Source: Sphingomonadales bacterium
Lineage (GTDB): Bacteria > Pseudomonadota > Alphaproteobacteria > Sphingomonadales > Sphingomonadaceae
DNA: 64,000 nt
Reading direction: 5' to 3'
NCBI GenBank assembly: GCA_016714795.1
Contig: JADKCA010000001.1
Span: 124,001-188,000, forward strand
Part shown: one piece after another, positions 16,129-25,159 of the stretch
Layout of the letters: each line of letters begins with the position of its first letter
How positions within the stretch are numbered: the first letter of the stretch is position 1
The notes under the pieces: generated by a model
Database searches by the model: none
What the model saw: the letters and a program-made list of their open reading frames with translations, nothing else
What the model was told of the DNA's origin: nothing
Position numbers and translations under genes: made by a program

Positions 16129-17436
16129 TCAGTTGACGGGTTCAGGCTCGGCCGCCGGCTTGGCTTTGGGCTTGAGCATCGACTTCAGGTTGGTGACCTT
16201 GTCCATCAGCGAGCCAGACTTGCCGACCTTCACCGGAGCCGCGCCTTCACCGTTCGATTCGATGCGGGCGAGGATCATGGTCGACAGGTCGATCAGCGTG
16301 GAGCCGAGCTTGCTGGAGGGCGCGGCATCGACAATGGTCTTGCCCAGCTTGGCCGCCTGGCTCGTGGCCTTGGCGTCATAGGGCAGGATCAGGTCGGCCT
16401 TGCGCTCGATCGATGATTCGAAGTCACGCTGGCTGATTTCCGGCGTGCTCGATGCCCCGGCAGAGTTGATCGCGGCGATGACCTGAGCCTGCGGCGCGTT
16501 CGACTTGAGCCAGGAGAGGATGCGGATCATGTCGCGGGCACCCGCCAGCGTCAGTTCCGAAACCACCACGATCGACTGGAGGTCGGCCACGAGGTGCGGA
16601 TATTGCACAACCATGTGGCGCGGCAAATCGATCACCGTCGCTTCGAACGCGGAGCGCATTTCCTCGGTCAGCTGGAAGAAGGCCGTGCCGTCCGACAAGG
16701 TCGGCTGGCTCATGGGCGCTTCGGCAGAGAGGATCGACAGCTTTTCATTGGCGCGCACCATCGCGCGTTCGATGAACAGACCGTCAATACGGGCGGGATT
16801 GTCGATGGCGTCGGTCAGGCCGCGGCCCGGTTCCAGATCCATCGTCAGCGCGCCCGTGCCGAAATGCACGTCCAGATCGAGCAGCGAGCTGGAGCGCTTT
16901 TCGCGTTCGCTGAACGCCCAGGCGAGCGAGGTGGCGATGGTGGAGGCGCCCACGCCGCCGCGCGTGCCGATGACACCCACGGTGAAGTGCGGACGCTGGT
17001 TGCCTGCGGCTTCTGCGGTCTTGGGCGCAGCCAGCATCGCCTGAGCATGGGCGATCGAGTCGCGGAACTGATCCGGGCTGAACGGCTTGAGCAGATAATC
17101 CTGCAACCCGCTCGCGATGAGATCGCGATAGAGGCGGACATCATTGATCTCGCCTGCGGCAATCACCACAGTGCCCGGTTCGCAGACTTCCGCCAGCGCA
17201 TTGATGTCGTTCAGCGGATCTCCGCTTTCCGAAAGGTCAACGAACAGGATCGTCGGGCTTGCCGAGACCGAGAGGGTCTGCACGGCATTGCGCAGGCCAC
17301 CCTTGTTCACCTTTTCGGTGGGCCAGCCGAGATCGTTGCAGACGACCTTGAGCGTGCCCAGCGTCATTTCATCGCAGACAAAGGCTGCGAACGGATCCCG
17401 GGCTCCCGGGCGTCCTGCTGTCCAAGGCGCGTTCAT
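16129..17436 (-). CDS. cpaE: Pilus localisation ATPase-like protein CpaE/TadZ
   Basis: 435 residues from the ATG at 17436 (MNAPWTAGRP), which has GGAGGT eight bases upstream; the TTG at 17442 is too close to that site. The N-terminal ~130 residues form a receiver-like domain (TILFVDLSESGDPLNDINAL), followed by a MinD/ParA fold. The Walker-type motif is deviant: GTRGGVGASTIATSLAW lacks the P-loop lysine of canonical GKT/S, as is common in TadZ proteins. It places the Tad machine at the pole in relatives. It overlaps the cpaD end by the four-base stop/start zone. Confidence 0.93.
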   Translation of the reverse strand: MNAPWTAGRPGARDPFAAFVCDEMTLGTLKVVCNDLGWPTEKVNKGGLRNAVQTLSVSASPTILFVDLSESGDPLNDINALAEVCEPGTVVIAAGEINDVRLYRDLIASGLQDYLLKPFSPDQFRDSIAHAQAMLAAPKTAEAAGNQRPHFTVGVIGTRGGVGASTIATSLAWAFSEREKRSSSLLDLDVHFGTGALTMDLEPGRGLTDAIDNPARIDGLFIERAMVRANEKLSILSAEAPMSQPTLSDGTAFFQLTEEMRSAFEATVIDLPRHMVVQYPHLVADLQSIVVVSELTLAGARDMIRILSWLKSNAPQAQVIAAINSAGASSTPEISQRDFESSIERKADLILPYDAKATSQAAKLGKTIVDAAPSSKLGSTLIDLSTMILARIESNGEGAAPVKVGKSGSLMDKVTNLKSMLKPKAKPAAEPEPVN

Positions 17437-17438
17437 GA

Positions 17439-18068
17439 TCAATTACCTCCCGTCGTTTCGACCTTCAGGCCCTTGGTTCCGGTGGTCGGCGCTTCGCGAT
17501 AGGCCTTGATGGCCTTGCCGGAGAGTGCCGCGTCAACCTGGGGATCGCCGGTCTTCCCGCGCACCAGGTCTTCCGGATCGGCGACCATGGCAGCAAGATT
17601 TGTGTTGGTGGCGCAGCCATAGTTGGACATGGAGCTGTTGCCGAAATTGCGATCTGCCGGGGCCGACCAGTCCGGGCAGGACGGGACGCTGGCCTTCAGA
17701 CGGCTGACCACGACGCGGACCGTGCCGGGGGCGATTTCGCCAGGCGTGGAGGGCGCGGCTTCCTGAAGCAGGATGCCATAGCGGGCAGCGACCTGACCAA
17801 CGGCGCGGCGGGCTTCATCGCCCCCATAGGCACCGCCCGTATCGACCGACACCTTGTCGCCATAACCGAGCTGGAGCGACTCGAACCAGCCACGCAGGCG
17901 GCTTTCATCTGCCGGAGCAAGGCCACCCTGTCCGCCATAGACGTCGAACGCATAGTCTGCGCGAGACACCACCGGCTGGTGGATTGATTCAAGACCGCGA
18001 TTGCTGGTCCCGCAGGCGCTGACCGTCAGGCCGAGGGCGAGAAGGACTGAGAGTTTCGTCAAGTTCAT
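17439..18068 (-). CDS. cpaD: Pilus assembly lipoprotein CpaD
   Basis: 209 residues from the ATG at 18068, preceded by GGAGG at seven bases. The signal peptide ends in a lipobox, LTVSACG, so the protein is a lipoprotein with the acylated cysteine near residue 19. The core is typical of CpaD (YAFDVYGGQGGLAPADESRL, SNYGCATNTNLAAMVADPEDL). It is thought to support the CpaC secretin in the outer membrane. Order cpaC-cpaD-cpaE on one strand. Confidence 0.92.
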   Translation of the reverse strand: MNLTKLSVLLALGLTVSACGTSNRGLESIHQPVVSRADYAFDVYGGQGGLAPADESRLRGWFESLQLGYGDKVSVDTGGAYGGDEARRAVGQVAARYGILLQEAAPSTPGEIAPGTVRVVVSRLKASVPSCPDWSAPADRNFGNSSMSNYGCATNTNLAAMVADPEDLVRGKTGDPQVDAALSGKAIKAYREAPTTGTKGLKVETTGGN

Positions 18069-18088
18069 CGTCTTGCCTCCTGATCGGT

Positions 18089-19897
18089 TCAAAGGCCCGA
18101 GAAGCCGGGAATGGCTGCTGCGCTGTCGCTTTGGGGAGCAGCGGCGTCACGCGCTTTGCGGTCAGCCTTTGCCTGATTGCGGGCGGCCTTTTCAGCTGCA
18201 CGGGCAGCGGCCTTGTTGTCAGCGGACGGGGCCGGAGCCGACGCCATGGCCAGCTGGTCTCCCCGATCCTTGTCCCTCTTCTTCCGCTTCGGCTGTTCTG
18301 CCGCGGTCAATGCCGGTGCGGCCGCGAACGGACCCGGTGCGGGCGTTGCGCTATTGGCTCCGAACTGCGGCTGGACAGAGGTCGAAGCCCCTTCCATCGT
18401 TGGCTTGGGACGCGGCGCATCGGTGCTGGAATGAGTCTTGCCCAGCAGCACGCGCTCAATATCGTTCGGCGTCTTATAATTGTCGGTCGGCAGCGCGATG
18501 TCGTTCGCAGAGACCGGTTTCACCAGATATGGCGTCACGATGATGACCAGTTCGGTCTCGCTCTTGCGGAAGCGGGTCGAACGGAACAGCGCACCCAGAA
18601 CCGGCACATTGCCGGCACCCGGCGTGCGGTCGATCACGTTGTTGCTCGAATTGCGCAACAGGCCACCGATCATGAAGGACTGGCCGGAGCCGAGCTCCAC
18701 GGTCGTTTCCGCACGGCGTGTCGCCACACCCGGAATGTCGAAGCCGTTGAGGCGGACCGTGCCTTCGGACGTCAGTTCGGACACTTCCGGACGGACGCGC
18801 ATCGAAATACGGCCATTATCCAGCACCGTCGGCGTGAAGGCCAGGCTGACGCCATATTGCTTATACTCAACCGTCACCTGACCCTGCTGCTGCGAGATCG
18901 GGATCGGGAATTCGCCACCCGCCAGGAAGCTGGCGGTTTCACCCGAAAGCGCGGTCAGGTTCGGCTGGGCGAGCGTGGTGACCAGACCTTCCTGTTCGGC
19001 AAGGTCGATGGCGGAGGCCACGTCGAGTCCGAACAGGCGGCTGGCGAGCGCGATCGAGGTCTTGCCCGAACCCTGGACAAGGTTCTTGAAGTCAAACGCG
19101 GTGCCCGCCGTCACGAACTGGCCGGTCTTGGGATCGAAGGGCAGGCTGAGCGTGCCCGCCGGAAGGCCGAACACGTTGGATGCGTCGAGCTTCGGCAGGG
19201 CCGAAAGGTCGGTATTGCCGATGGTGCCGAAATTGCGGCCCTGTGCGATGCCGAACTGGAAACCGTTCGTCATGTCGCGGGTCAGCAGGTTCGCGCCGAT
19301 TTCCTTCACCAGCGTGCGGTTCACTTCGGCGATCTTGACCTGAAGATTGACCTGCAACGGCGTGGCGGTGCGCAGGCGGCTGACCACCTTGGTGGTTTCG
19401 CCAACATAGGCCTGTACCAGCCGTTCGGCCTCGTCGCTATCGCCCGGCGACTTCACGGTGCCGGTGAGCAGCACCATGCCGTTCATCGTCGTCGACTGGA
19501 TATTCGCTTCAGGCATGGCCACGCGGATCATCTGGTCGATGGTGGAGACATTATTGCCCACCTTGACGTTGGCGGAGAAGACCACCGTACCGGATTTGGT
19601 CGTGGCGTAGATGGAGGTTTCACCCGCGCCCTTGGCAAACACATAAAGTTGCGTGGGCGAGCGGACCTGCACATCGGCCACCATCTCGTTCGCAACGAAC
19701 ACATCGCTCATCGGCTGGGACAGCGTGATCAGCTGACCACGACCAACCGAAAGCGTCAGCTCGCTGGCGGGCTTCTGCGTGGTGGCGGGAGCGGCATCAG
19801 CGGCGCGGCTGGTGAGGACCATGCCAGCGGCAAGGCTCAGCGCCACGGCCAGAGCGCCTGTCGCGGGCTGGCGGAGGAGTGATTTCATCAGGGTCAT
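18089..19897 (-). CDS. cpaC: Tad secretin CpaC/RcpA
   Basis: 602 residues from the ATG at 19897 (MTLMKSLLRQP), with GGAGG nine bases upstream, inside the end of cpaB. Signal peptide, then an N-terminal pilus/BON-type region (SELTLSVGRGQLITLSQPMS), then a secretin domain from about residue 270 to 470 with VEYKQYGVSLAFTPTVLDNG and GQSFMIGGLLRNSSNN. The C-terminal ~120 residues are a charged, low-complexity tail rich in K, A and P (AARAAEKAARNQAKADRKA). It forms the outer-membrane channel for the Flp pilus. Confidence 0.94.
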   Translation of the reverse strand: MTLMKSLLRQPATGALAVALSLAAGMVLTSRAADAAPATTQKPASELTLSVGRGQLITLSQPMSDVFVANEMVADVQVRSPTQLYVFAKGAGETSIYATTKSGTVVFSANVKVGNNVSTIDQMIRVAMPEANIQSTTMNGMVLLTGTVKSPGDSDEAERLVQAYVGETTKVVSRLRTATPLQVNLQVKIAEVNRTLVKEIGANLLTRDMTNGFQFGIAQGRNFGTIGNTDLSALPKLDASNVFGLPAGTLSLPFDPKTGQFVTAGTAFDFKNLVQGSGKTSIALASRLFGLDVASAIDLAEQEGLVTTLAQPNLTALSGETASFLAGGEFPIPISQQQGQVTVEYKQYGVSLAFTPTVLDNGRISMRVRPEVSELTSEGTVRLNGFDIPGVATRRAETTVELGSGQSFMIGGLLRNSSNNVIDRTPGAGNVPVLGALFRSTRFRKSETELVIIVTPYLVKPVSANDIALPTDNYKTPNDIERVLLGKTHSSTDAPRPKPTMEGASTSVQPQFGANSATPAPGPFAAAPALTAAEQPKRKKRDKDRGDQLAMASAPAPSADNKAAARAAEKAARNQAKADRKARDAAAPQSDSAAAIPGFSGL

Positions 19898-19898
19898 C

Positions 19899-20960
19899 TC
19901 AGTTTCCTCCCACCGGAACATCGGTGATCGTTTTGCCGCGTGCCACACGCACGGTCGGCTCGGCAGAGACGGGCTTTGCGCCCGGCATCATCGGCGTTGA
20001 AGGCGCAGACGGGCTGTAGCTCGGCGGGGCAAAGCCGCCCGGTGCGGACATCTGCTGTTTGGGCTTGGTCTGGGCCGGGATCGAACGGCGCGAGAAGCGC
20101 GACACGTCTGCCCCCACCACGAAGGTGGTGTCGGTATCGATCGGACGCGATGCGACCTGGATCAACATCCGCTTTTCAGCCTTGGGGTCGCCATTGTTCG
20201 GCACCTTGACTTCACCGGATGCGATGGCGCGTTCCAGCTCGGCGGTGTTGTCTGCAATGGAGCGCAGCGCGAGGCTGAGCTGCCCGATCGACTGAGCCAC
20301 CGCGATCTTTTCCGCGATGCGCGGCGTAACTTCGAGCGTGATCGTGGCGAAGGTCTGGACGACGCGATCACCCTTTTCATCTTCGGGCACGGTGCGCTGA
20401 TCGGTGGCGAGCACGCGAACGTTGCGGACAATCGTTTCAGAGGCGCGCAGCGGCGGGCCGTCTTCCTCACCACGCGATTCGACGGTCTGCGTCAGCACCA
20501 CGTCCACCCGGTCGCCGGGGAAGATGAAGCCGGCGACACCGGCCTGAGCGGTCACAGGAATAGAGACAGCGCGCATTCCCGGCCCGAGAGCCGCAGCAAG
20601 GAAGCCACGATCATCCGGAGAAACCAGCGCGCCCTTGGTCACAGGCTGGCCCGCCGTAATCGCGGTGCGCACGACTGTGCCCGCCAGAGAGGCCGGATCG
20701 GCTTCGCCCTTCTTGTAATAGGCGTTGTCGATCAGCTCCTTGGGCCAAGGCTGATACCGGAAGCTGTCCTTCTCGATGATCGTGCCAATGGGCAGGGACC
20801 GGGTTGCCACCAGAATTTCCGGCAGGTTTTCCGGAACCGTCGCCGCCTGGGCAGACGGTGTTGCGGTCTGTTCGGCCGAGAACATGCTCTTTGCCGCAAA
20901 CGCCGTAACACCCGCTACCATGAGCGCCGCGACCAGCAAGGCCATTTTCTTTGGATCCAT
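19899..20960 (-). CDS. cpaB: Flp pilus assembly protein CpaB/RcpC
   Basis: 353 residues. N-terminal single-pass anchor (MALLVAALMVAGVTAFAA), an SAF domain at about residues 48-120 (ILVATRSLPIGTIIEKDSF), then the RcpC/CpaB domain (SIPVTAQAGVAGFIFPGDRV). The Pro-rich C-terminus resembles periplasmic linkers. One base separates its stop from the cpaC start, so translation is coupled. Confidence 0.94.
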   Translation of the reverse strand: MDPKKMALLVAALMVAGVTAFAAKSMFSAEQTATPSAQAATVPENLPEILVATRSLPIGTIIEKDSFRYQPWPKELIDNAYYKKGEADPASLAGTVVRTAITAGQPVTKGALVSPDDRGFLAAALGPGMRAVSIPVTAQAGVAGFIFPGDRVDVVLTQTVESRGEEDGPPLRASETIVRNVRVLATDQRTVPEDEKGDRVVQTFATITLEVTPRIAEKIAVAQSIGQLSLALRSIADNTAELERAIASGEVKVPNNGDPKAEKRMLIQVASRPIDTDTTFVVGADVSRFSRRSIPAQTKPKQQMSAPGGFAPPSYSPSAPSTPMMPGAKPVSAEPTVRVARGKTITDVPVGGN

Positions 20961-21007
20961 GTCGTGAATTCCCTGTCACATGGCTGAAACGTTAGATTGC
21001 GCAGCCT

Positions 21008-21481
21008 TCACGCAAATTGGTTAAGATTTCGTTCGTAAAGCACCCACAACGCCGCGATCGAAATCGCGACACCGTATGGAATCTCTGGATTTCCCTCACG
21101 TTTCCGTGCCTTGTGGAGCAGGAAAAGAAAGAGCGTGAGCACACCGCCCGCCATCGACATGATGACCAGCAGCTGAAGCATCGGAATGGGCGGAAACCAC
21201 AATGCCAAGGCACCGAGCAGCTTCACATCGCCGCCGCCCATCTGCCCAAGGGCAAAGATGGCGGTGAAAACGGTCATGACGGCAAGGCCAAGACCGATCT
21301 GCCACGCGACATCCGGCCACAGCGTGAGGCCGCTGGCCCACCACCAGACGGGAGCCCCGCAGGCGATGGCGAGAACCAGCCAATTGGGAATGATTCTTGC
21401 CTTCAGGTCGGTCCCTGCGGCAATCAGCAGTCCCAAGGCGAGAATCCCCGCGCAGGCTGTTTCAAGAGAGGTTATGCTCAT
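21008..21481 (-). CDS. cpaA: Prepilin peptidase CpaA/TadV
   Basis: 157 residues, a short type IV prepilin peptidase lacking the methylase domain, as in Tad systems. Aspartyl protease residues are Asp25 (AAGTDLKARIIPN) and Asp85 in MGGGDVKL (the GxGD motif). Four to five hydrophobic helices. It is the first gene of the minus-strand cluster. No pilin (flp) gene lies before or after it in the window. Confidence 0.94.
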   Translation of the reverse strand: MSITSLETACAGILALGLLIAAGTDLKARIIPNWLVLAIACGAPVWWWASGLTLWPDVAWQIGLGLAVMTVFTAIFALGQMGGGDVKLLGALALWFPPIPMLQLLVIMSMAGGVLTLFLFLLHKARKREGNPEIPYGVAISIAALWVLYERNLNQFA

Positions 21482-21529
21482 GGAACAGCATCAATAAGCA
21501 CTATGCCTTACCAAAGAGTAACCAATCCG

Positions 21530-22477
21530 ATGAACCATGGCCGCGCCACTGCCCGCATTGTCCCCCAAGGCTGGGCCTTTTCTGCATGGAATGCAGCAGA
21601 TGGGTGGGCCATGCGCCGCTATGACTGGCCGCAACCCGCGGGGCAGGCGGCGCGCGGCAGCCTGTTGTTCCAGACCGGGCGGGGCGACATGCCGGAAAAA
21701 TATCTCGAAGCGCTGGCCCATTGGCACGCCCAAGGTTGGGCGATTTCAGGCTTTGACTGGCGCGGGCAAGGCGGTTCCGGGCGGTTGCTGGCCGATCCTC
21801 ATATTGGCCATATCGATCATTTCTCCCAATGGACCGATGATCTGGCGGAGTTTGTGACGGGCTGGCAACCAGCGTCGCCCGGCCCGGTGGTGATGATGGG
21901 CCATAGCATGGGCGGGCATCTGCTGTTGCGGGCGCTGCTCGCCGGGCAGGTAAAGCCTGACGCGATGGTGCTGAGCGCGCCGATGCTGGGATTTGACCTG
22001 CCGCTGCCGATCAGCTGGGTGGCGGCGCTGGTCAGGCGGGCCGCGCGGCACTGGCCAACCGCCAAGGCGTGGCCGGGCAATGAAAAGCCGACGATGACGG
22101 CATCGCGCCAGTCGCTGCTGACGCATGATGCAGACCGTTATGCCGATGAACTCTGGTGGCGCGAACAAAAGCCTGAACTGGTGCTCGGCCCGCCCAGCCT
22201 CAACTGGCTGTCCGAAGCCTATGATTCGTGCCTTGCCATCGAGGCGCTGGCGGGTCAGGTGGCGGTGATGACGCCGATCCAGATTATCGCCACTCAAGGG
22301 GATGGCCTTGTTTCGCCCGCTGCCATTCAGCGCGTGGCGGCCCGGCTGACCGGCACCCGCCTGCACCTTTATGGCAAGGATGTTGCGCATGAGCTGCTGC
22401 GCGAGGTGGATGCCGTACAGGCCGACGCACTGGCGCGGATCGATGCGTTTCTGGATGAAGTGGTCCCGGCGCGATGA
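21530..22477 (+). CDS. Alpha/beta hydrolase, lysophospholipase-like
   Basis: 315 residues from the ATG at 21530; an in-frame ATG at 21503 adds nine residues and cannot be excluded. Serine-hydrolase core: nucleophile elbow GHSMGGHLL near residue 124, oxyanion region SLLFQTGRGD, and late acid/His motifs QGDGLVSPAA and GKDVAHELL. It resembles PldB-type monoacylglycerol lipases or lysophospholipases; the substrate is inferred only. It overlaps the next gene by ATGA, so they are coexpressed. Divergent from cpaA. Confidence 0.88.
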   Translation: MNHGRATARIVPQGWAFSAWNAADGWAMRRYDWPQPAGQAARGSLLFQTGRGDMPEKYLEALAHWHAQGWAISGFDWRGQGGSGRLLADPHIGHIDHFSQWTDDLAEFVTGWQPASPGPVVMMGHSMGGHLLLRALLAGQVKPDAMVLSAPMLGFDLPLPISWVAALVRRAARHWPTAKAWPGNEKPTMTASRQSLLTHDADRYADELWWREQKPELVLGPPSLNWLSEAYDSCLAIEALAGQVAVMTPIQIIATQGDGLVSPAAIQRVAARLTGTRLHLYGKDVAHELLREVDAVQADALARIDAFLDEVVPAR

Positions 22478-23559
22478 TCCATGATGTGGCTATTATCGGC
22501 GCAGGGATTGCCGGGGCCAGCCTGGCCGCCGCGCTGGGGGAGGGCGTGCGCGTCCTGATTCTCGAAGGGGAAGACCATCCCGGCTATCACACCACGGGCC
22601 GATCAAACGCCTTCTGGCATGCGACCTATGGCGGCCCGCAGATCGCACCGCTGACGCTCGCCTCGCGCGAGCCGCTTGAAGAATTCCTGTCTCCGCGCGG
22701 GGTTATGACCTTGGCGCATCGCGATTCGGTTGCCGATCTCGGCCGGATGGAGGCTGACTATGCAGGCATGGGCATCCGCTTTGCCATGCTGGATCGCCCG
22801 GCATTGGAGGGTGTGTTGCCGGGGCTGCGCCCTGAATGGACGGCGGCGCTGATGGAGCCGGAAGGATTTGATATCGATGTGGCCGGATACCATGCCCATT
22901 GCCTGAAGCAGGCGCGGCAGCAGGGTGGCACGCTGGTCACTCGCGCGCGCGTTTCAGGACTTTCGCGGCAGAATGGCGTCTGGACGGTGGAGACGTCCGC
23001 AGGCCAGTTTGACGCGGCTCTCCTGGTCAATGCAGCGGGTGCCTGGGCGGATGAGGTGGCGGTTCTGGCCGGAGCCCGTCCAATGGGTGTCCAACCCTAT
23101 CGTCGGACCATCATTCAGCTGGAGCTGGCACAGCCGGTCGATCCCGATCTGCCGATGGTGATCGACACGCACGGTACCTTCTATTTCAAGCCGGAAGGGG
23201 CGAACCGTGTTTGGCTGAGTCCGCATGACGAGACGCCGTCTCCTGCTTGTGACGCGGCGCCCGAGGAGATGGATATCGCCGTGGCGATTGACCGGTTTCA
23301 GGCGGTGATGGACTGGCCGATCCGCCGGGTGGAACGCAGTTGGGCAGGATTGCGCAGCTTTGCGCCAGATCGTCTGCCGCTGTTCGGGCCGGATCCGGAT
23401 GTGGACGGCTTGTGGTGGTGCGCCGGGCAAGGCGGATTTGGCATACAGACAGCTCCGGCTGCCGCACAGTTATGCGCCAGTCTGATCCGCAAGGAAGCCT
23501 TGCCCCTCTGGTTGGCCGGTGTCGATGCCCCGGCCTACGCCCCTGCGCGCCTTATTTGA
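22474..23559 (+). CDS. FAD-dependent oxidoreductase, DAO family
   Basis: 361 residues. N-terminal FAD dinucleotide motif VAIIGAGIAGASLAAALG at residues 5-22, followed by a TTGRSNAFWHATYGG segment. The C-terminal GxG element is WWCAGQGGFGIQTAPAAA near 313-330. The domain matches amine/glycine oxidase or D-amino-acid dehydrogenase relatives; the true substrate is unknown. It begins within the end of the hydrolase gene. Confidence 0.88.
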   Translation: MIHDVAIIGAGIAGASLAAALGEGVRVLILEGEDHPGYHTTGRSNAFWHATYGGPQIAPLTLASREPLEEFLSPRGVMTLAHRDSVADLGRMEADYAGMGIRFAMLDRPALEGVLPGLRPEWTAALMEPEGFDIDVAGYHAHCLKQARQQGGTLVTRARVSGLSRQNGVWTVETSAGQFDAALLVNAAGAWADEVAVLAGARPMGVQPYRRTIIQLELAQPVDPDLPMVIDTHGTFYFKPEGANRVWLSPHDETPSPACDAAPEEMDIAVAIDRFQAVMDWPIRRVERSWAGLRSFAPDRLPLFGPDPDVDGLWWCAGQGGFGIQTAPAAAQLCASLIRKEALPLWLAGVDAPAYAPARLI

Positions 23560-23725
23560 GTTCCTTCACCGGAACGTCTGCCGAAGCCTTGACTGCGTCG
23601 ATACATTTCACCGCAGAAGCTCTGGCCTTGTAACCTTCGCTGGATGTAGCGAGAATATTCCCGTTGGCATGGCGCAATCGCCAGCGGAACTCTCCCTGCC
23701 TGTCCTTGTAGAGTTCGAACTGCAT
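23552..23725 (-). CDS. Small YegP-like protein (DUF1508)
   Basis: A 57-residue protein. It starts MQFELYKDRQGEFRWRLR and ends VPVKELK. This is the single DUF1508 repeat pattern: an 'F.ly.d..gefrWrl...nG..ia.sseGY..k.sa...i' unit with NGNILATSSEGYKARASA in the middle. The family folds as a small beta-alpha unit and has no known activity. The 3' end overlaps the convergent oxidoreductase by eight bases. Confidence 0.85.
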   Translation of the reverse strand: MQFELYKDRQGEFRWRLRHANGNILATSSEGYKARASAVKCIDAVKASADVPVKELK

Positions 23726-23761
23726 CGTTCAGCTCCCACCTTCCTTTACGGAAGCGCGGAA

Positions 23762-24217
23762 CTATGCACTGCTTCGCGCAGCAATCAAGGCCGCATTGCT
23801 TGCCAGTTGGTCGGCGCGTTCATTGTCCGGATCACCGGCATGGCCTTTGACCCACTGCCAATCGATGCGGTGTATCTTGCAGATTTCCACAAGTTCTTGC
23901 CATAAGTCGACGTTTTTAACGGGCTTTTTGTCGGCTGTGCGCCAGCCATTCTTCATCCAGCCTTTCACCCATTTTGTAATTCCGTCCCGAACATAGACAC
24001 TATCTGTGGTCAGGACGACATGGCAGGGGCGCTTCAAGGCCTGCAAGCCGCGAATCGCGGCGGTCAGTTCCATCCGGTTGTTGGTCGTGTCCCGCTCGCC
24101 GCCGGACAGGTCTTTTTCATGACCACCCATGCGCAGCACCACGCCCCAGCCGCCGGGGCCGGGATTGCCCTTGCATGCGCCGTCGGTTGCCATGATCACG
24201 CGAGGGAGATCGCTCAT
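23762..24217 (-). CDS. rnhA: Ribonuclease HI
   Basis: 151 residues, the usual length. It degrades RNA in RNA-DNA hybrids. The four catalytic carboxylates are visible: Asp in MATDGACKGNPGPGGWG, Glu in NNRMELTAAI, Asp in VLTTDSVYVRDGI and Asp in VKGHAGDPDNERADQLA. It overlaps the end of thrB by four bases, as in the thrB-rnhA pairing of many alphaproteobacteria. Confidence 0.98.
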   Translation of the reverse strand: MSDLPRVIMATDGACKGNPGPGGWGVVLRMGGHEKDLSGGERDTTNNRMELTAAIRGLQALKRPCHVVLTTDSVYVRDGITKWVKGWMKNGWRTADKKPVKNVDLWQELVEICKIHRIDWQWVKGHAGDPDNERADQLASNAALIAARSSA

Positions 24218-25152
24218 GAGGCGGCGTAATGCTCAAGCCGGTTGAGGAAGGCGACGGGGTCTTTGCGCGTCACCATCGCATCGGCGGGTGTGTTGAGCCA
24301 GTCCCACGCCCGGGTGAGCAGGAAGCGCAGGCAGGCCCCGCGCGCCAGCACCGGAAAAGCGGCGCGCTCGGCGTCGCTCAGCCCGAAACTCTCATCATAG
24401 CCGGCCAGCAGGGCATCCCCCACAGCGGCATTATAGCCTGTCCCGTCTGGTTCGAAACACCATGCAGCATGAGTGACGGCAACATCCCAGGCGCGAACTT
24501 CGGTGCAGGCGAAGTAGAAATCGATGAGCGCGGAGACATGATCGCCGCTCATCAGCACATTGTCCGGAAACAGGTCAGCATGAATGGCGCTCACCGGCAA
24601 ATCCTGCGGCCAGTGCGCGCGAATATGGGCGCATTCGGCCTCCACCCGGGCTTTCAGGCCGGGGCGGATATGATCCAGATCATCGCCGCACCGCGCCGCC
24701 AGATCAAACCAGCCTTGCGGCCCCAGCGCATTGGGGCGGATGCGGTCAAAGTCAGCCAGCGCCGCATGGGCCTGGCCCAAGGCCCGGCCCACGGCATGGG
24801 CCTGAGACGGGTTGGGGTGGGTGACGGACAGGCCGGGCATGAATTCCATCATCGCCATCGCCTTGCCCTGCCAATGCACGATATGTGCGCCTTCGGAGGT
24901 CATCAGAGCGCCGGGCACCGGGCAGCCGCGTGAGACCAGATGGTCGATCATCGCAAAGAAGAAGGGCAGGTCATCCAGATCGACCCGCTTTTCATAAACG
25001 GTGAAGATGAAGCGGCCTTTATCCGTCTCCACCAGATAATTGCTGTTCTCCACACCCTCGGCAATGCCTTTGGCAGAACGGAGTTCGCCCGCGTTGAAGC
25101 GGTGGACCAGCATGGTCATGTCGTCGGAATCAATGTGGGTATAAACGGCCAT
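24214..25152 (-). CDS. thrB: Homoserine kinase, APH-fold type
   Basis: 312 residues from the ATG at 25152 (MAVYTHIDSDDM). It phosphorylates homoserine for threonine synthesis. This is the aminoglycoside-phosphotransferase-like family rather than the GHMP type, with catalytic loop VSAIHADLFPDNVL near residue 188 and metal site SALIDFYFACTEVRAWD near 208. The ispH-thrB-rnhA order on one strand, with a seven-base ispH-thrB gap, supports the call. Confidence 0.95.
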   Translation of the reverse strand: MAVYTHIDSDDMTMLVHRFNAGELRSAKGIAEGVENSNYLVETDKGRFIFTVYEKRVDLDDLPFFFAMIDHLVSRGCPVPGALMTSEGAHIVHWQGKAMAMMEFMPGLSVTHPNPSQAHAVGRALGQAHAALADFDRIRPNALGPQGWFDLAARCGDDLDHIRPGLKARVEAECAHIRAHWPQDLPVSAIHADLFPDNVLMSGDHVSALIDFYFACTEVRAWDVAVTHAAWCFEPDGTGYNAAVGDALLAGYDESFGLSDAERAAFPVLARGACLRFLLTRAWDWLNTPADAMVTRKDPVAFLNRLEHYAAS

Positions 25153-25159
25153 AAATGCC

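Noticed and set aside
18131..19882. 583-residue plus-strand frame opposite cpaC
   Set aside because: Shadow reading of the secretin gene; low-complexity Arg/Gly/His composition.
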